Positions 11,756 through 23,900 are shown, counted from the first letter of the stretch. The stretch is DNA of 64,000 nt from Isoetes taiwanensis (GCA_021234155.1 JAJEKV010000034.1:62001-126000); one strand, 5' to 3'. The notes: generated from the sequence alone by a model not told the origin. Program-made: numbers and translations.

Positions 11756-13319
11756 TATTCTCATTGACGCTTTCTCATCTCTCAACAATACCCTTGTTCC
11801 CACCCTCCCTCCTTTAACTTTTGTGTATTCATGTAAATGTTGTTTTTAAATCGTCGCATGGCACGCTTGACCAGCCCCTGTATTTCGAAAGGGTTTTGTG
11901 GCATGGCACGCCTAACGACCTCCTTTTTGGATGTTTTGTTTTCTTATTACTGTGTTCTACTATCGGTGATGTGCAGATAGTGTAGTGATGCTGCGCATTG
12001 CAAATGTGCAACTGCCCGGGGCATTCATTGTTACTCAATACCCATGCTTTCCAACCCTTCATTCACTCTTTAATAGTTAATTATAAGTTCTTTACAAATT
12101 TAAGTCTTCTTCAATAATTATTCCTTCAATCCTGTCTCACAAGAAAAGGCTACTGCCTCAATAATCCCTTGTATGGTTCGCATAACTACTCTTGGTCTCC
12201 CACTCTTCTAGGCATGATTCCAGCCATCTCTGGCTAATGTTCGGTAGTCTCTAGCTAATTCAAACTCTGTCCAAACCGGCCCACCCCAATTCCAGCTTCT
12301 ACCATACTCTTGAGGATTATCAATTCTTGATGTCGTTCCATCTCATGGTTCCTTCTCCAAGCAGAATCTTCTAACATATAGATGCTCTCTACATGCAAAT
12401 TCATTCATTAGGATCGTTGCATAATTTCAGATATTTTTAAGATCTATATCGGTGATCCACAATAATTTGCAATCAAACTCATCTGCCACCAAATACTTGC
12501 ATGGCTTAATTCATGCACAGACTATAGCTCTTATTAACACAACCAAGCTTTAGAAACCTATATTTATATCCAAACCCAGTGTATGCAGCAATATAGAACC
12601 AATTTCATGCTTATAAATTTCACAATCAATCCATGTCTTTTCATATAAGCTCAAAATAGTTTGTACTAATCCATAGAGCCACAAAACATAACCTAGTGTA
12701 AGCTTGAAACCACCCATCTGAGAGTTCTTTTAAGTATGGACCCCTTGCAGATATTTCTGCCTCAAAAGACCATCTTCTAACAAAAAACGATTCAGTAGAA
12801 GAAGATACATGTGTAGTCCATTCTGATCCATCGTCACTATTTATGTCATAACCCCCCCATATGATCAAACCCAATCCAAAAAGCTGATTCGAAAATCTTT
12901 TCAAATAAAAATTACATGAATTGGATCTCAAGCCGCCGAGATATGATGCTCCAAACTTCGACTAGCAAAACTGCCCAGAAATTGCTCCTTTCACCTCCTT
13001 CTAGAAACCCTCACAGAAATTCATGCCCTTTGCTTTTATCAAAGGAACTTTGTATAGACTTTTCATACATACTATGTGTTTTTCATGTAATGAACATTTG
13101 GAATAATCTCAATAATCATCAGTAGAAAAAATGCAAAATACATGCCTTCTAACGGGCCAAGCTCGTTACAATTATCAGCATCCTGATGCAGCATATCTAA
13201 GTTACCTGTGGTGCATTTTGAAGGGTTGCAACTAGATCTCGTCATCTCCACCTAAAGGGACTGAAGTAATCAGACCTAATCCACCCACAATTTAGCAAGA
13301 AGGCATAAGAGCACAGGTT
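11756..13319. other. No gene recognised
   Basis: AT-rich intergenic DNA. A 96-codon minus frame at 12641-12931 contains a plausible-looking stretch (RRWSFEAEISARGPYLKE) but I cannot tie it to a family and see no neighbouring exon, so it is not called as a gene. Confidence 0.4.
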
Positions 13320-13480
13320 TTATTAGTATTGCCAACTGGAAGTCATTGAGGATGAGTGTCACACTCTTCAAGACTGTTTGACATTGAACCATATCTGGGC
13401 ACGCTTTGCAGAGTTGTTCTAGCCAAACCAGCCGCTCCATGTGATGTTGGGCACGACTTCAATGGGGCTACTAGGATCAT
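13320..13480 (+). repeat. Fragment of an old LINE family
   Basis: GAAGTCATTGAGGATGAGTG and the following CACACTCTTCA recur at about 39089-39118, and CATGTGATGTTG plus CACGACTT recur at about 39187-39213, in the same order. Related but weaker matches occur at 18985-19150 and, on the opposite strand, at 25180-25290. It is a short relic beside the 3' end of the methyltransferase gene. Confidence 0.6.
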
Positions 13481-13846
13481 ATCTTTAGGATAACAGAGTT
13501 GCATTTGAAACGGGAGTGCTGCACAACTCCCGTTTCAAAGATTCCCTGTAAAAAACACAACATGATCCAGAAAGTGATCTTTTTGGGCTGAGGTTGAGAT
13601 TCTTCAGTAGTTCAATTTTTTTTTACCCTAATTTTGGCACCTCATGCAGGGGAGAACTTGTTTTTCTAAAACAACATACTTGAGAAGGGCAAATTTTAGA
13701 AATGCAATGTAAATCTATCAAAGTATTACAAAAAAAACCATCAATTGTAGGATGAAAAAAAAAAAAAATATTTCGGTTATTTTGGTAACACATCAAATTT
13801 GAGTGGTGTTGTAATGCTAACAATAATTTATTAATCAGTTTTGAAT

Positions 13847-16426
13847 TCAAAGGTCCAAGATATACTCGTCATCACCCTTCTTGCTTGATTCAGGCTCTTG
13901 CTGCTTGTCCGGTGAACTAACCCGTTCTTCTTCAGCTTTGTCTTCTGGATTAACAACTGGAGCAACTTCTTTTAGCTCTACAAAAACAACCTCTTCGTCA
14001 ACAGAGCTCGTGAGAGGTGGCTGAATCTCTGATGATGTCATCTTGGCATAATCAGATGAGGATTTGGCGCCTAGCTCTTGATTCTCATCAGGAAGGTTTG
14101 GTAAGACAGCCAATCTCATCTTAATGAAGTTCACAGCCTCCTTGTCTATGTCCACAGCCACACAATTTCGGCCCTTCTTGAGTGCACATGCAATGGTGGT
14201 ACCAGAGCCAGAGAACGCATCAAGCACCCAATCTCCTGGACGAGAAAACATGTCAATGAGATGGTTGATGAGTTTTTGGGGCTTCTGATAGTGGTTCACA
14301 ATTCTGCCCTGTGCACTCGGGTCTTGCAGCTTCTGTAACACTGCAGGAAACTCTAAAACATTTGAGAAGTCAGTGCAGGCAGAAGTGTTGAAATGCTCCA
14401 TGGTCCTCTTGCCATCGAAGCTCCAGTAACCAACGTGCAGATATTCCACTTTGCTTAACAGCCTGGGGCCTCCACCATGATAATTTATATTCGTTTTGTA
14501 CCTTCAAGAGAAAGGTCAATGGTCAGCAACAAAAGAAAATAACAAGTAGTGTATTCCAGAATACGAAGCGTACCAGACTAAGTTCTCGTAACCAGCTTGG
14601 TCAGGAGATCCAAAGTGATTTTTGAAGCTGGCTTCGACAAGACCAGCTTGCATACTGGAGTGAAATACCACTAACCGCCAGTGTCTAGCTGTAGTGATCT
14701 TCATTAAGCCTTTTATGAATTCATTGAAATCCGCATGCTTAAAAGGGATGTCATCGTATCGACTGTCTTTAATCTTGAAGCCGTAGGGAATGTCAGCAAT
14801 GATTAGCGTGAAATCTTGTGGCTTCACACTCGCTACAAGCTTGGTGCAGTCCCCATGTACAATTGAGTAAAGATTGTTTTGGTCGAATAAAGTAAACGTT
14901 TCATAGTCCGTTTCTGCGACCTCTACAGTCCGACGCTCTGCCAAAGTTCTTTCTTCCCGAGCAATCCTTACCAGGTGCATGAAACCTTCTGGTAGGTCCT
15001 TGTTTTTCTTCTTACTCTGCAAATCCACAAAATAATTAGAACATTTACAAATCTACGCTACCTAAACGCCCAAAGCAGGCTTACCCAGCCTTCAAAATTT
15101 GGAGCGTACTGAACAATTCTCTCGTCAGATGTAGCAATAGGATAAAGCTCCTTGCATCGTTCCCATGTTTGCACATTCAATTGTTCCATCAAACATGTTT
15201 GACATGTAATGACGTTCTTCTGGCTGCAACATCCAAACCAAGAATTACATCAGGGACACGTCTACAGAAGAACCTTATCGCAATCACAAAACAACACCAC
15301 ATCAAACAAGAAAAGCCAAAGTGTATTCCGGAATACACTAGCCAAAGTGTATTCCGGAATACACTTTGGCTTTGCTTCAGTTTCTCAGCGTTGCACATGG
15401 ATTTGTAAGGCTAAAGTTTTAGGACTGTACAGAGCGTTGATACAAAAGACTAAACTTTCTAAAAGACTTACTTGTGCAACTTCTTCGACATTTCTTCTAA
15501 AGTAAATTCCTTGTCCACAACCTTTTGCAGTAACATTTCTAACAAAGGAATGTCTGTAAATCCTTGAAGCTCTCTCCAGACAGTGATAGTCATTTCTTTT
15601 TTTGGAACATCGGATCCTTTTTTCTTGTCTGTCACCTTGCCCTTACTTTTGAGATCTCCGCGCTCGAACATATTAAAAATTTCGTTTTGCAAATCCCATA
15701 TCTAAACATGGTAACAAGTGGCGTTAGTACAATGTATTCTGGAATAGAATGCTGGGACTAGCTACTTGAAATAAAATGCGGACATACCCTTCCTTCTCTA
15801 AAAGCAAGCTGGAACCAGTTGTCATGGGCAATAAGAGAGGTCCTTTTGTTGTCCTCGTCGTACTTTAGACAACACTCTATGGCACACGCCTTTTTGAGCT
15901 CAAGGAGTATCTTTGGCTTCTTTAGGTCGTCGCCATATTTTTCTTTAAATATAAGAAATTCTCTGTGCATAAACCTTATTTTGTCCACGAAGCTCATCTT
16001 CAATTTGTACTCGTTGTCCGCATTGTGGGTGTTGGCAACGATCTTAGCTTCTTCGTCAAGAAGGCCACAATATCTCGCACAAAGAACCGCCGGATACCCG
16101 GCGTTGAACTTCTCCTTGTACAGTTGCCTCCTTGCTTTGAAGCTGTGGTTCCCCCCTAACACATAATGCGTGTAGGTATCCGCATTTTCCTTGTCATACT
16201 GGGCGGGGTCAATGCACTGTTGCCTGTCAACTAGCACAACTATAGGAGCTACATGAGCATACGGATTGCTCCTAATCCTGTCCTTCAAGTTCCTTAAATG
16301 ATCTGCATAAATCTTCCGAACTTGAAGAGGTCTCCCACCGTTTTCGTTCTTTGGTGGCAGCTTCATTGATGTTACTTGCAAGTATATCACACCTTGCACA
16401 AGCTTTTCCCTGTTTATTGCTGCCAT
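13847..16426 (-). CDS. ParB-like domain fused to a beta-class N4/N6 DNA methyltransferase, 5 exons, 701 aa
   Basis: Exons: 16426-15788, 15701-15472, 15223-15085, 15016-14574, 14501-13847; all four introns are GT-AG and the joined frame is open for 701 codons. Residues ~10-120 resemble the ParB/sulfiredoxin-type N-terminal domain, with HYVLGGNHSFKARRQL at 87-102 in place of the bacterial GERR box. Methyltransferase motif IV is ADIPYG at 410-415 (family DPPY). Motif X is HYQKP near 554. The S-adenosylmethionine-binding motif I is LDAFSGSGTT at 577-586, with VAVDID near 598-603. Order IV before I marks the beta class, known mainly from bacteria and phages. DIPY is closer to the N6-adenine DPPY form than to the SPPY of N4-cytosine enzymes, but substrate cannot be decided. 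The last 60 residues are acidic. No stop or shift is seen, so it looks functional. Likely of prokaryotic origin, now nuclear. Confidence 0.88.
14548..14565. repeat. Near-palindrome in intron 4 of the methyltransferase gene
   Basis: AGTGTATTCCAGAATACG, two changes from the palindrome in intron 2. On the coding strand it begins about 9 bases after the splice donor of a 72-bp intron. Confidence 0.7.
15314..15371. repeat. Duplicated perfect palindrome in intron 2 of the methyltransferase gene
   Basis: A 26-bp unit (15314-15339) is repeated exactly at 15340-15365. Each holds the perfect 20-bp palindrome AGTGTATTCCGGAATACACT. With the following TTGGCT the second unit becomes a perfect 32-bp palindrome, 15340-15371. 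The core contains TTCCGGAA, which matches the TTCnnGAA spacing of heat-shock-type sites, though a protein partner cannot be inferred. Confidence 0.9.
15731..15748. repeat. Near-palindrome in intron 1 of the methyltransferase gene
   Basis: AATGTATTCTGGAATAGA, a degenerate copy of the intron 2 palindrome. Intron 1 is 86 bp, so this core fills a fifth of it. Confidence 0.6.
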
Positions 16427-16465
16427 TTTTTCTGAGGTCTTAAGTACTTCTTAGAAGAAGACCAA

Positions 16466-17232
16466 ATGTGGTGGAGAAGCTTCTTTGCTGAACAAACGAT
16501 TGTTAATCAAAACTTAGCTCTAAGGCAAATGGAGGAAGCTTTCCATTGGCCTAATGCCTTCCATGAACTCCAGAACCAGGCAGGCCCAGTAGCACCAGTA
16601 GCACCACTAGTACAGGAAGACGAGGATCGGGTCATGTACCTCGGGCCAAGACACAAAAATGAGCCTGCAGGTAATATCACAGAAATTACCAAAGGTATGT
16701 TGATTGCTACTCCGACTGAGGACGATGATAAAGGGCGACCTTTCTAGATAGCAAAAGTACTTGACACAGTCAAAGAGGAAGGCTTGGTGACTAAACTCAA
16801 GATTCACTAGATGGCTACACGTTCAGAAAATGCTTATGAAGGCAGATATGATTTAGAAATGAAAAGTTAAGGCAAGGGGAAAAAACTCAAGAATAGAATA
16901 GAATAGTTTTTTAACGTCCACGGAGAGTGGGTAATAAGGATGAGCTAGACTTACGCAAAGTGAGTATTCTATGTTATGATTTCAAATTGAAATCTGACAA
17001 TCGTTTACGCCAGAGAACAATCAATTTACTTAAGAAGGCATGTAGCTACGAGGAAGAAGATGAAGAAGAGGGTGGTAATGCTTCAGCCTCTGTTGACAGT
17101 GACGAGGAAGATAACTCAAGCACTTCCTCAAGCGACAGCGAAAGAAGCGAAGGTGACGAAGATGGCATAAATGAGGATGAAGATGTGTTGGATCCCTCTG
17201 TGATCACTCCTCACACTTTTGTACATAACTAA
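16466..17232 (+). pseudogene. Broken divergent gene with acidic C-terminus
   Basis: Starts 40 bp from the methyltransferase ATG and runs the opposite way. Reading frame: MWWRSFFAEQTIVNQNLALR, then DEDRVMYLGPRHKNEPAGN, then GRPF, a TAG, IAKVLDTVKEEGLVTKLKIH, a TAG, MATRSENAYEGRYDLEMKS, then a TAA and, in a (GAATA)n stretch, a third TAG before FFNVHGEWV. A one-base shift near 16930 leads into KDELDLRKVSILCYDFKLKS and a Glu/Asp/Ser-rich tail ending HTFVHN at 17232. All three TAGs sit where Trp would read naturally (PFWIAK, IHWMAT, IEWFF). The family is not one I can name; the layout suggests a small globular module followed by an acidic tail. Clearly decayed here; intact relatives may exist elsewhere in the genome. 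Confidence 0.6.
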
Positions 17233-20019
17233 GTCTTGTAAAAAGACTGTAAAGTTTGTAAGTGAATGTGAAGATTTTGTCTTCAATTTTTGAAAATACT
17301 ACAATTTCAGTTGTAAACTTCACTTAAAGTTTTGGTTAAAATATATGTTCCCTCAAATTAGAGGTTCTCTCTAATTCATCCAAATTCTTATTGCTAGAAA
17401 AGTGTCACTTTGAAATAGCTAATTCTCTCATTGCACAACAAAATTAGTGATTTTGGGGGGAGGGTCAAGATACAGTTTTATGTCTTTTTTTTTTAACCTC
17501 ATTTTAGCCATTTTTTTGAAAAAAAAGGAATCTTCGAGGAATATTCCTTCTGCTCCCGTTTCAACAATCCCCTCTCGTTTCTATTGCAACTCTGTTGGAT
17601 GTGATGGATATGCGCATTCAGTTATGTCCTCAGATATTACTTAAAATATATCATTGTACAGTTTATAAACATGCTTATTACTATCAAGGTTCTTTCAAAA
17701 ATCCATCAGGAGGTTTATTAATTCTAATGGTAATATATTTATTGTGCTCTTTGAGTGGGTCCCATAGATTGATTGGTCTTTTTGGACAATAAAAATCTAT
17801 CCAATTCAATGTAATTTTAGTTTAGAAGGTTGTCTTCAACGATACCATCATAATAAAATTAGGAATGCTACACTTAATAGGCTATGGCATCTTTAGAGAT
17901 TTATATCTTTTCTAAATCCGCCTTTAGAGCCATACCTTTCAAATGTAGCAAGAAAGCACTCTACAAATTTAGGGTCTTTGCAAGAATAGAATCCTAATTC
18001 TACTCATTTTTTCTTCAGAAGATGCTGAATAGGTCCCTTTATTTTTCTAGTTAACTTCTACATCCAGTCCTCCTCTGTCATGCATTGCATTCCATTTTAC
18101 TTTTGCCTTTATGCCTTTGTGATGTTTACGAGTCATTTCCTTTAAGATCTAATTTAATTTCTTTTGTGCAAAACAAACAAAAGACCAGTGAATGTAAGCT
18201 ACAATACTGCCGACTTTTGAGCGTGTTGATGGGATTCAATAATTTTTTACTTCTACATTCGATGTCTTTCAGTTCCCAAAAATTAGAATTCTCGAAATCA
18301 AAATCTTAGAAGCAGTATCAATTTTAATAGGGTTATTGAGCAATCAAATTTGAAGACTTCATTCATTTTGGCATTGTAAAGTTAAATAATGATTTTTTCT
18401 GGTCCTTTGTTGAAGAAGATGGAGTAAAGTGAGCGGGATATATACACAATGGTTACTTCCACTTGCACACTAAAATAGATTATTAGGTAATTGATAATCT
18501 TATATTAAGGTTATAAGGACTTATTTATCTTATCAGAAATAAATCTGATTAATACTATAATCTTTCATGTGTTTTGGAATGTTTTCATGTGTTTTGAAAA
18601 TGTTGAATTAATGAATGCAACTCTTGCGAGCTCATCCTGCCAAATTCATGACTAACAAAATGATTTCTTCAGCACACATGATTGTTGTATTGCTACATTG
18701 AAGACCTATTTTTCTTTTTTTACAAAGACGTCAAGTTGATAAGAAGGTTTTCGTAACATACCATTTGCATGGATTCCATGTAGACCCACACAACATGCTA
18801 AAGATAACGGGGCTGCAATGGAAGATGCACTGCAACTTTTTATCAAGTCAAACATGGAAAAAAGATCTACTAATAATCTAACAATATAGTAATGATTTAG
18901 TTGGTATGCAATAACTTGCTAAATAATAATGTGGAATAAAATAATTTTTCTTTGCCCTCATAACTTATCTTCTGATCTTCAACAGGATAGAGCGATTGCC
19001 ACCATTTGCACAGGAGGATGCCACCTCAGAAGTGACATGGGCAGATGGGCTTGGAATGAGAATAGCGGGTCTACCAATGCTGTCAGCTAGGACCTATTGA
19101 AGATGAGAACCACACTCTTCAGCACGACCCAACAATTGCACCTATTTGAACATGCTATGAGTGGTTAGTTACAACTACAAACAGTTACATGAATGATGAA
19201 TATCTCTATAGTAGGAGCACTTGCATCTTACATTGGAGATGTTGGATATATGAGCTCAATTATGCCCCTGGTCATCAAGTAACCATATATACAAATGTAA
19301 AAACGTATAGTTTGTCACCAAGCCTATTATGGCTAAGGTTTAGGCTAAGGTTTTTCCCTTGAAAACCTTTTGGGGCGGAGGAGTTAACCATGTACAGTAA
19401 TACGCTTGATGTACACTTCTTCTTATTTGGGTCCCATAGGCCATTTGGTCTCCGTGAACTATAAAATTCAATTCAATTGCTTTAATGTTTGAAGGCAACA
19501 AAAGATGATAGGAGATCTTCCTTTGGTGTTAATTGTATGTGTGCCCCCACAAGGCAGTGACCATTTATTGAGTAGCATATGATTAAAGTTTGGCAATATT
19601 GTCACCGTTATTGCACAATAATTACATGAATAAGAGTTGTTTGATCTGAATTTTGATAGCTTAGTTTCTCACTTAGCCTAAAATTTATTTTAAGCATGCA
19701 GCTACAATTATAAAAGTGTGCCTTTATGTAGTCATTGAACTTGACAAATGTTGAAAAAATGGGACATGCATTTAGACATGAATAAACCATTTCATCACAT
19801 AGGGTGTGAAACATGGGCAGTTAATTACCACCAACCTTACCTTCAACGAAAAAATAAAATAACAAATGGAATAGACTTTAATGTTAAATATGAAGTTTGT
19901 AGAATAGAATAGAAATGACTTTAAGAATTGTATTAAATTAAGTGATTGTTATGTCCATGGAGACCAATCGACCTATGGGGCCCAATCAAAGAGTCACAGC
20001 ACACATATTACTGTCCAGA
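17233..20019. other. Intergenic DNA with scattered LINE relics
   Basis: AT-rich. Bases 17590-17720 (GGATGTGATGGATATGCGCA and on) match, after reversal, 20040-20165. Bases 18985-19150 contain GATGCCACCTCAGAAGT and GAAGATGAGAACCACACTCT, related to the blocks at 13.3 and 39.1 kb. No intact gene. Confidence 0.5.
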
Positions 20020-20275
20020 TTAGAAAACTATTGTCCCAAAAGATTTTCGAAGGAAAAACCTTGGCAGTAATAAGAATGCTGACAAACTGTACAAACATAC
20101 ATCATGATAGATTGTGGTACATATCACGATAGTGTCCGAGGGCATCGCTGAGTACGCGTATCCATCACCCTCAAGTTTTTGCAGTTTTCTATATGTATTT
20201 GCATGCACCTGTGTTCCTGCACATTCTATCGGGTTAGCCACTGAGCTCGCTTTTCCTTCCAGCAGGCTTTGAGAT
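20020..20275 (-). repeat. LINE-family fragment with a 107-bp block identical to 25424-25530
   Basis: Bases 20169-20275 are identical by eye, over 107 bp, to 25424-25530. The left part (20040-20168) matches the reverse of 39240-39360 and of 17590-17720. The element reads on the minus strand; at 25 kb the same block is part of a decayed RT-region frame (AHIAAMDPKHLKACWKEK). Confidence 0.75.
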
Positions 20276-22905
20276 TCTTATCTGTTGGTAGTAAAAGGAG
20301 CAAAACTTGATATTCGAGAAAATATTAATGCGGATGATCCTATGATTTAAGGATAATGATGATGATCCAGGTGAATACTATTTGAAGTTTGTGCCACTTG
20401 TCTGAAACAAGGACCTTGATCCTACTGGATATGGTCTAGCAATATTACATGACTGAGTCATGCAATAGGTATGACAAAGCTTTACATATCAATTTCTATG
20501 TGGTAGAAAGAGATAATGGATGATTATAGTTTGAACTTTCTAAAATAGAAAGTCACTACAAACAAATTATGCTGGCATGCCATTTGACCATGCTTTGCTA
20601 TAAGGATTGCAAAAATTATGATAGCATGCCATTTGACCATTCTATGATAAGCTGCAACTGGCTACAAAAAGTGCAATAAAGGTACAATTTCAAATTTGTG
20701 AAATATTTGAGTACATCTAAGATTTTGGGTCTAAAAATGAACTATAGGATTATGGCAAACCCCTACTGTAACAAGTAGGGGGATGCACCACCCTATAGTT
20801 ACAGTATAATGACCGTTTTTTCTGGAAAAGAAAAATAGGGGTCTAAAATAATCCTACGGCTGGAGGTAGGATTTTTTTATGTTATGTACACGAACATGGG
20901 TAACATGGGTGTTAAAAATTGCTGAGCAAGTTGTGCCTGGAATAAGCTTGTGCCTTGTGACTGCGTAAAGGCAAACCCAACCTATTGTAGAGCATTATGT
21001 GCTAAGAAACATAAAACATGTAGGTGACTTGAATACATGCAAAAAGAAAACCTCATTTTTTGGGAAAGATTCACAAGTGCAAAATATGCAAAAACTGGAT
21101 GTGCCCTACTAACATATCCTACTCAAAATAAACCCATTGGGTATGGTCCTATTTTAGAATTAAGGACCTAGTAGCATCTTTATACCTCATAAATGGATAA
21201 TTTTACTTCTATGGCTTTTGTAACCATTAGACGTATTGGAAATAAGGGACCCTTTAGAATTTAATAGGTTCTAGGGTTGAAGAATCTTTTTGGGAGAATT
21301 GGAAGATCTTGATAGCTATAGCACTGGCATGCATAGCTATGGAAAAGCTAAGACCCATTGAGCAAAATTAAATATTGACATCCATAATTAATTTTTTATG
21401 AGGAAAAAGCGTTTGCAAATTGGGCTGAATACTTCACGGAAAAAATATGGCATAGCCACACTTAAGGTTTGTGCACAGCCTGCGACCTGTGCTTACTTTA
21501 TGTTGACAAATGAAACCGGGAGAGATTTTGTGAGCATCCGGAAATATGGCATAGCCAAACTTAGGGTTTGCGCACAGCCCTGCGGCATGCAAAATTCACT
21601 GTAAATGCACTTAGGGCAAAATCAAATTTCGAAATGGTTTTTGTTATGTACAGCATGCCTGCGACCTATGCAAGCGTCCAGAAGCATGTTTGGCAAGATT
21701 TGGAAGAAAGATTCGGCAGCCACCATAGCTTATAGCTAAGAAGAAGAGGAGACGGTGCAGAGCTGCCTGTCTGCGACCTATTCAAGCGCCCAAACAGGGT
21801 TAGCATGATCAAGAAGAAAAAACTTGTGGCAAGTATGATTTCTGATTGTGGTAGCTTTGTCTTTTCGCCATATCTCAAAGAAATGAGTATCAGTTAAGTT
21901 AAGAATGCAGAAAGCCTGGGCTATTCATGCAATATAGATAGAGGTAGAGGATGTGAAGTAAAACCTGGATATGGAGAAAGCAATGCATGCCAGGTAGAAA
22001 AACGAAATGATTCCATAAAGAAAAGATTGAATTCAGTGGAGGAAGTGCAGCCTCTTACAATATGTCTCTGTGACGTTAAAATACTATCTATCTATCTTTT
22101 TATGATCAAAGAAGGATACAAGAGGTTATGGAAAACCTATAAACATCTGATAGCTTTAGAGTATCTTCTCTATTTAGATTTATTTTCTGTGCTCTATATC
22201 TAAGAACATATGACAGATAATAGAAAGGGGGCTTATAGCCATTTGATAAAGGAGACCTCATTGTTTTTTATAACTATTGCTTGGCTTTGTTGTCTTGCAA
22301 ACAAAATAAATGCTTCTGATGCTTTGTTGCCTTGCAACGAAATAATTTCCTAAGTATTTCTTAAGGAAGGCATTAGTTTTACTATCTGTATTATATGCTA
22401 GTTTGAATATTACACCATGGTAATTGAAAAGACATTGAAAAGACATGGTGTACAATATCTTTCCTAGAAATCCGAATCTTATATCTGCCTAAGGTAACAG
22501 ATATGTAAGGTTTTGGATAAAATGCTTTCTTTTGATTTTTGCATTCTTAGTAGGCTGTTACTAATCAAGAGCAAAAGTACAATGGGTGAGGGGCGATAAG
22601 CCAAGAAATACCCAATGTACCTTTTGGCCCTTGTATCATTACCGAGATTATCGCTAATGTTTACATGATTGGCTGCAGGTACGTGGTATTTCTTCTCCCA
22701 TTGTGTTCCTTTTTGCTGTTATGGTGGGTTTTAGCTCAAACGGGTGTACGGATCAAGAAAAAGCATGGTGAACTGGACTGCTTACTCGAAAAAAATTGTC
22801 TTGAAGGCTTCAAGCTACAGGATATTGCTGCAGAAGTGCACTTTTTATGGTATCTCTATTTAAGATAAACTCTAAAGAGTAAATAGATGGATTACAAACA
22901 TTCTG
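20276..22905. other. Intergenic DNA, no gene recognised
   Basis: Contains a local duplication, AAATATGGCATAGCCA with following KVCAQP/RVCAQP-coding bases, at 21441-21480 and 21541-21580, and a repeated GCGACCTAT motif around 21660-21780. Two short hairpins occur (CCCCTACT...AGTAGGGG at about 20761-20782, and AATCCTAC...GTAGGATT at about 20851-20876). None supports a gene. Confidence 0.45.
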
Positions 22906-23900
22906 ATGGTAAGCAACCCTAGCAGGTGTATGGTAGCATCATCGCCCTTTCTTTGGGTACCCTTGGATTCTGCATCTCCCTTGGCCTCTTCCCTACACCC
23001 AGGTACTCAGCGCCGATGGATTGCTGCAGGGGTAACATCCATCCGTGACTGGTATTGGGAGGGTCATCTGGCGCCGTGGGAGTTTTTTAGGGATCGATTT
23101 GGCCTTCGGCGCTGGGACATTCGGACTTGGGCCAGAATTGCGAATGCTATTCCATTGCAGTTGTCTTCTCAAGTCAATCGCGTTTGGAAGTCACATAGTG
23201 GGCTTGATGCATCTCAGTTTGTAGCATCGGCTTATGGGCTTCTAGCGCTTCAGGACACATTGCCGTCTTCGGATAAGTGGTCACTTAAGCTTCCAGGGAG
23301 TAAGTGGCCCGCCATGTGGAAGTGGGCATGGAATACATTGCCTCCTCCTAAAATCCGTACCCTTTTATGGCAGATCTTGCACCGTAGCCTCAGGGTGAAT
23401 GTCCGAGTACACAGGTTCAAGCCTCAGGTAGCGGAAACATGCCCTCTATGTGGGAGGCGCCGAGAGACCATTGAGCACTACTTCGTCCTATGCACAGAGG
23501 TAGGGGCAGCTTGGTCCTGGGTGAGAGCCCTCTTTGGGTCTTCACTGTGCAGTCAGAAGCTTCTCATGGGAGTCTTTCCTAGCAGTTGGTCAGTGGCCAA
23601 GCAGCAGGCGTTCCATTTATGCAGAGCTTGGCTTCTGTGGTTGATTTGGAAAAGACGGAGAGCGAAGGTCTTCCAGAATGCAGTGCTTAGCCCTTTTCGG
23701 TTGGTTCCGATCTTGAGGCATAAGTTGTGGCAGGCTTACCAAGTCTCAAGCTTGTCTGGCACAGTTAAGCGGGAAATTTGGTCGACATTCCTACAGATTG
23801 TGAATCATGATGGGCACTTCATTTCTTAGCACCACACTTATCATTGTACTTGATCACATTCTAGTGGTTTAATATATTCCTATATTCTTCAAAAAAAAAA
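22906..23900 (+). mobile_element. 5'-truncated L1-type LINE, C-terminal (zf-RVT) part of ORF2
   Basis: An open frame, 22906-23829, ends with the C-terminal region of plant LINE ORF2: KWAWNTLPPPKIRTLLWQIL, then the zf-RVT zinc ribbon CPLCGRRRETIEHYFVLC, then WLLWLIWKRRRAKVFQN. The RT core and endonuclease are missing. A poly(A) run at 23889-23900 marks the 3' end. The frame is uninterrupted, so this copy is fairly young or was conserved by chance. A second copy of the family is on the other strand at 61522-62290. I could not find a convincing target duplication. Confidence 0.85.

Noticed and set aside
16736-16908. Reassigned genetic code with TAG read as Trp
   Set aside because: The other genes here use TGG for Trp and the same frame also has a TAA and a frameshift; decay explains it.
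20851-20885. Rho-independent terminator-like hairpin with T-run, suggesting organelle or bacterial DNA
   Set aside because: Surroundings are repeat-filled nuclear DNA with no organellar or bacterial genes; a short hairpin before T is expected by chance.
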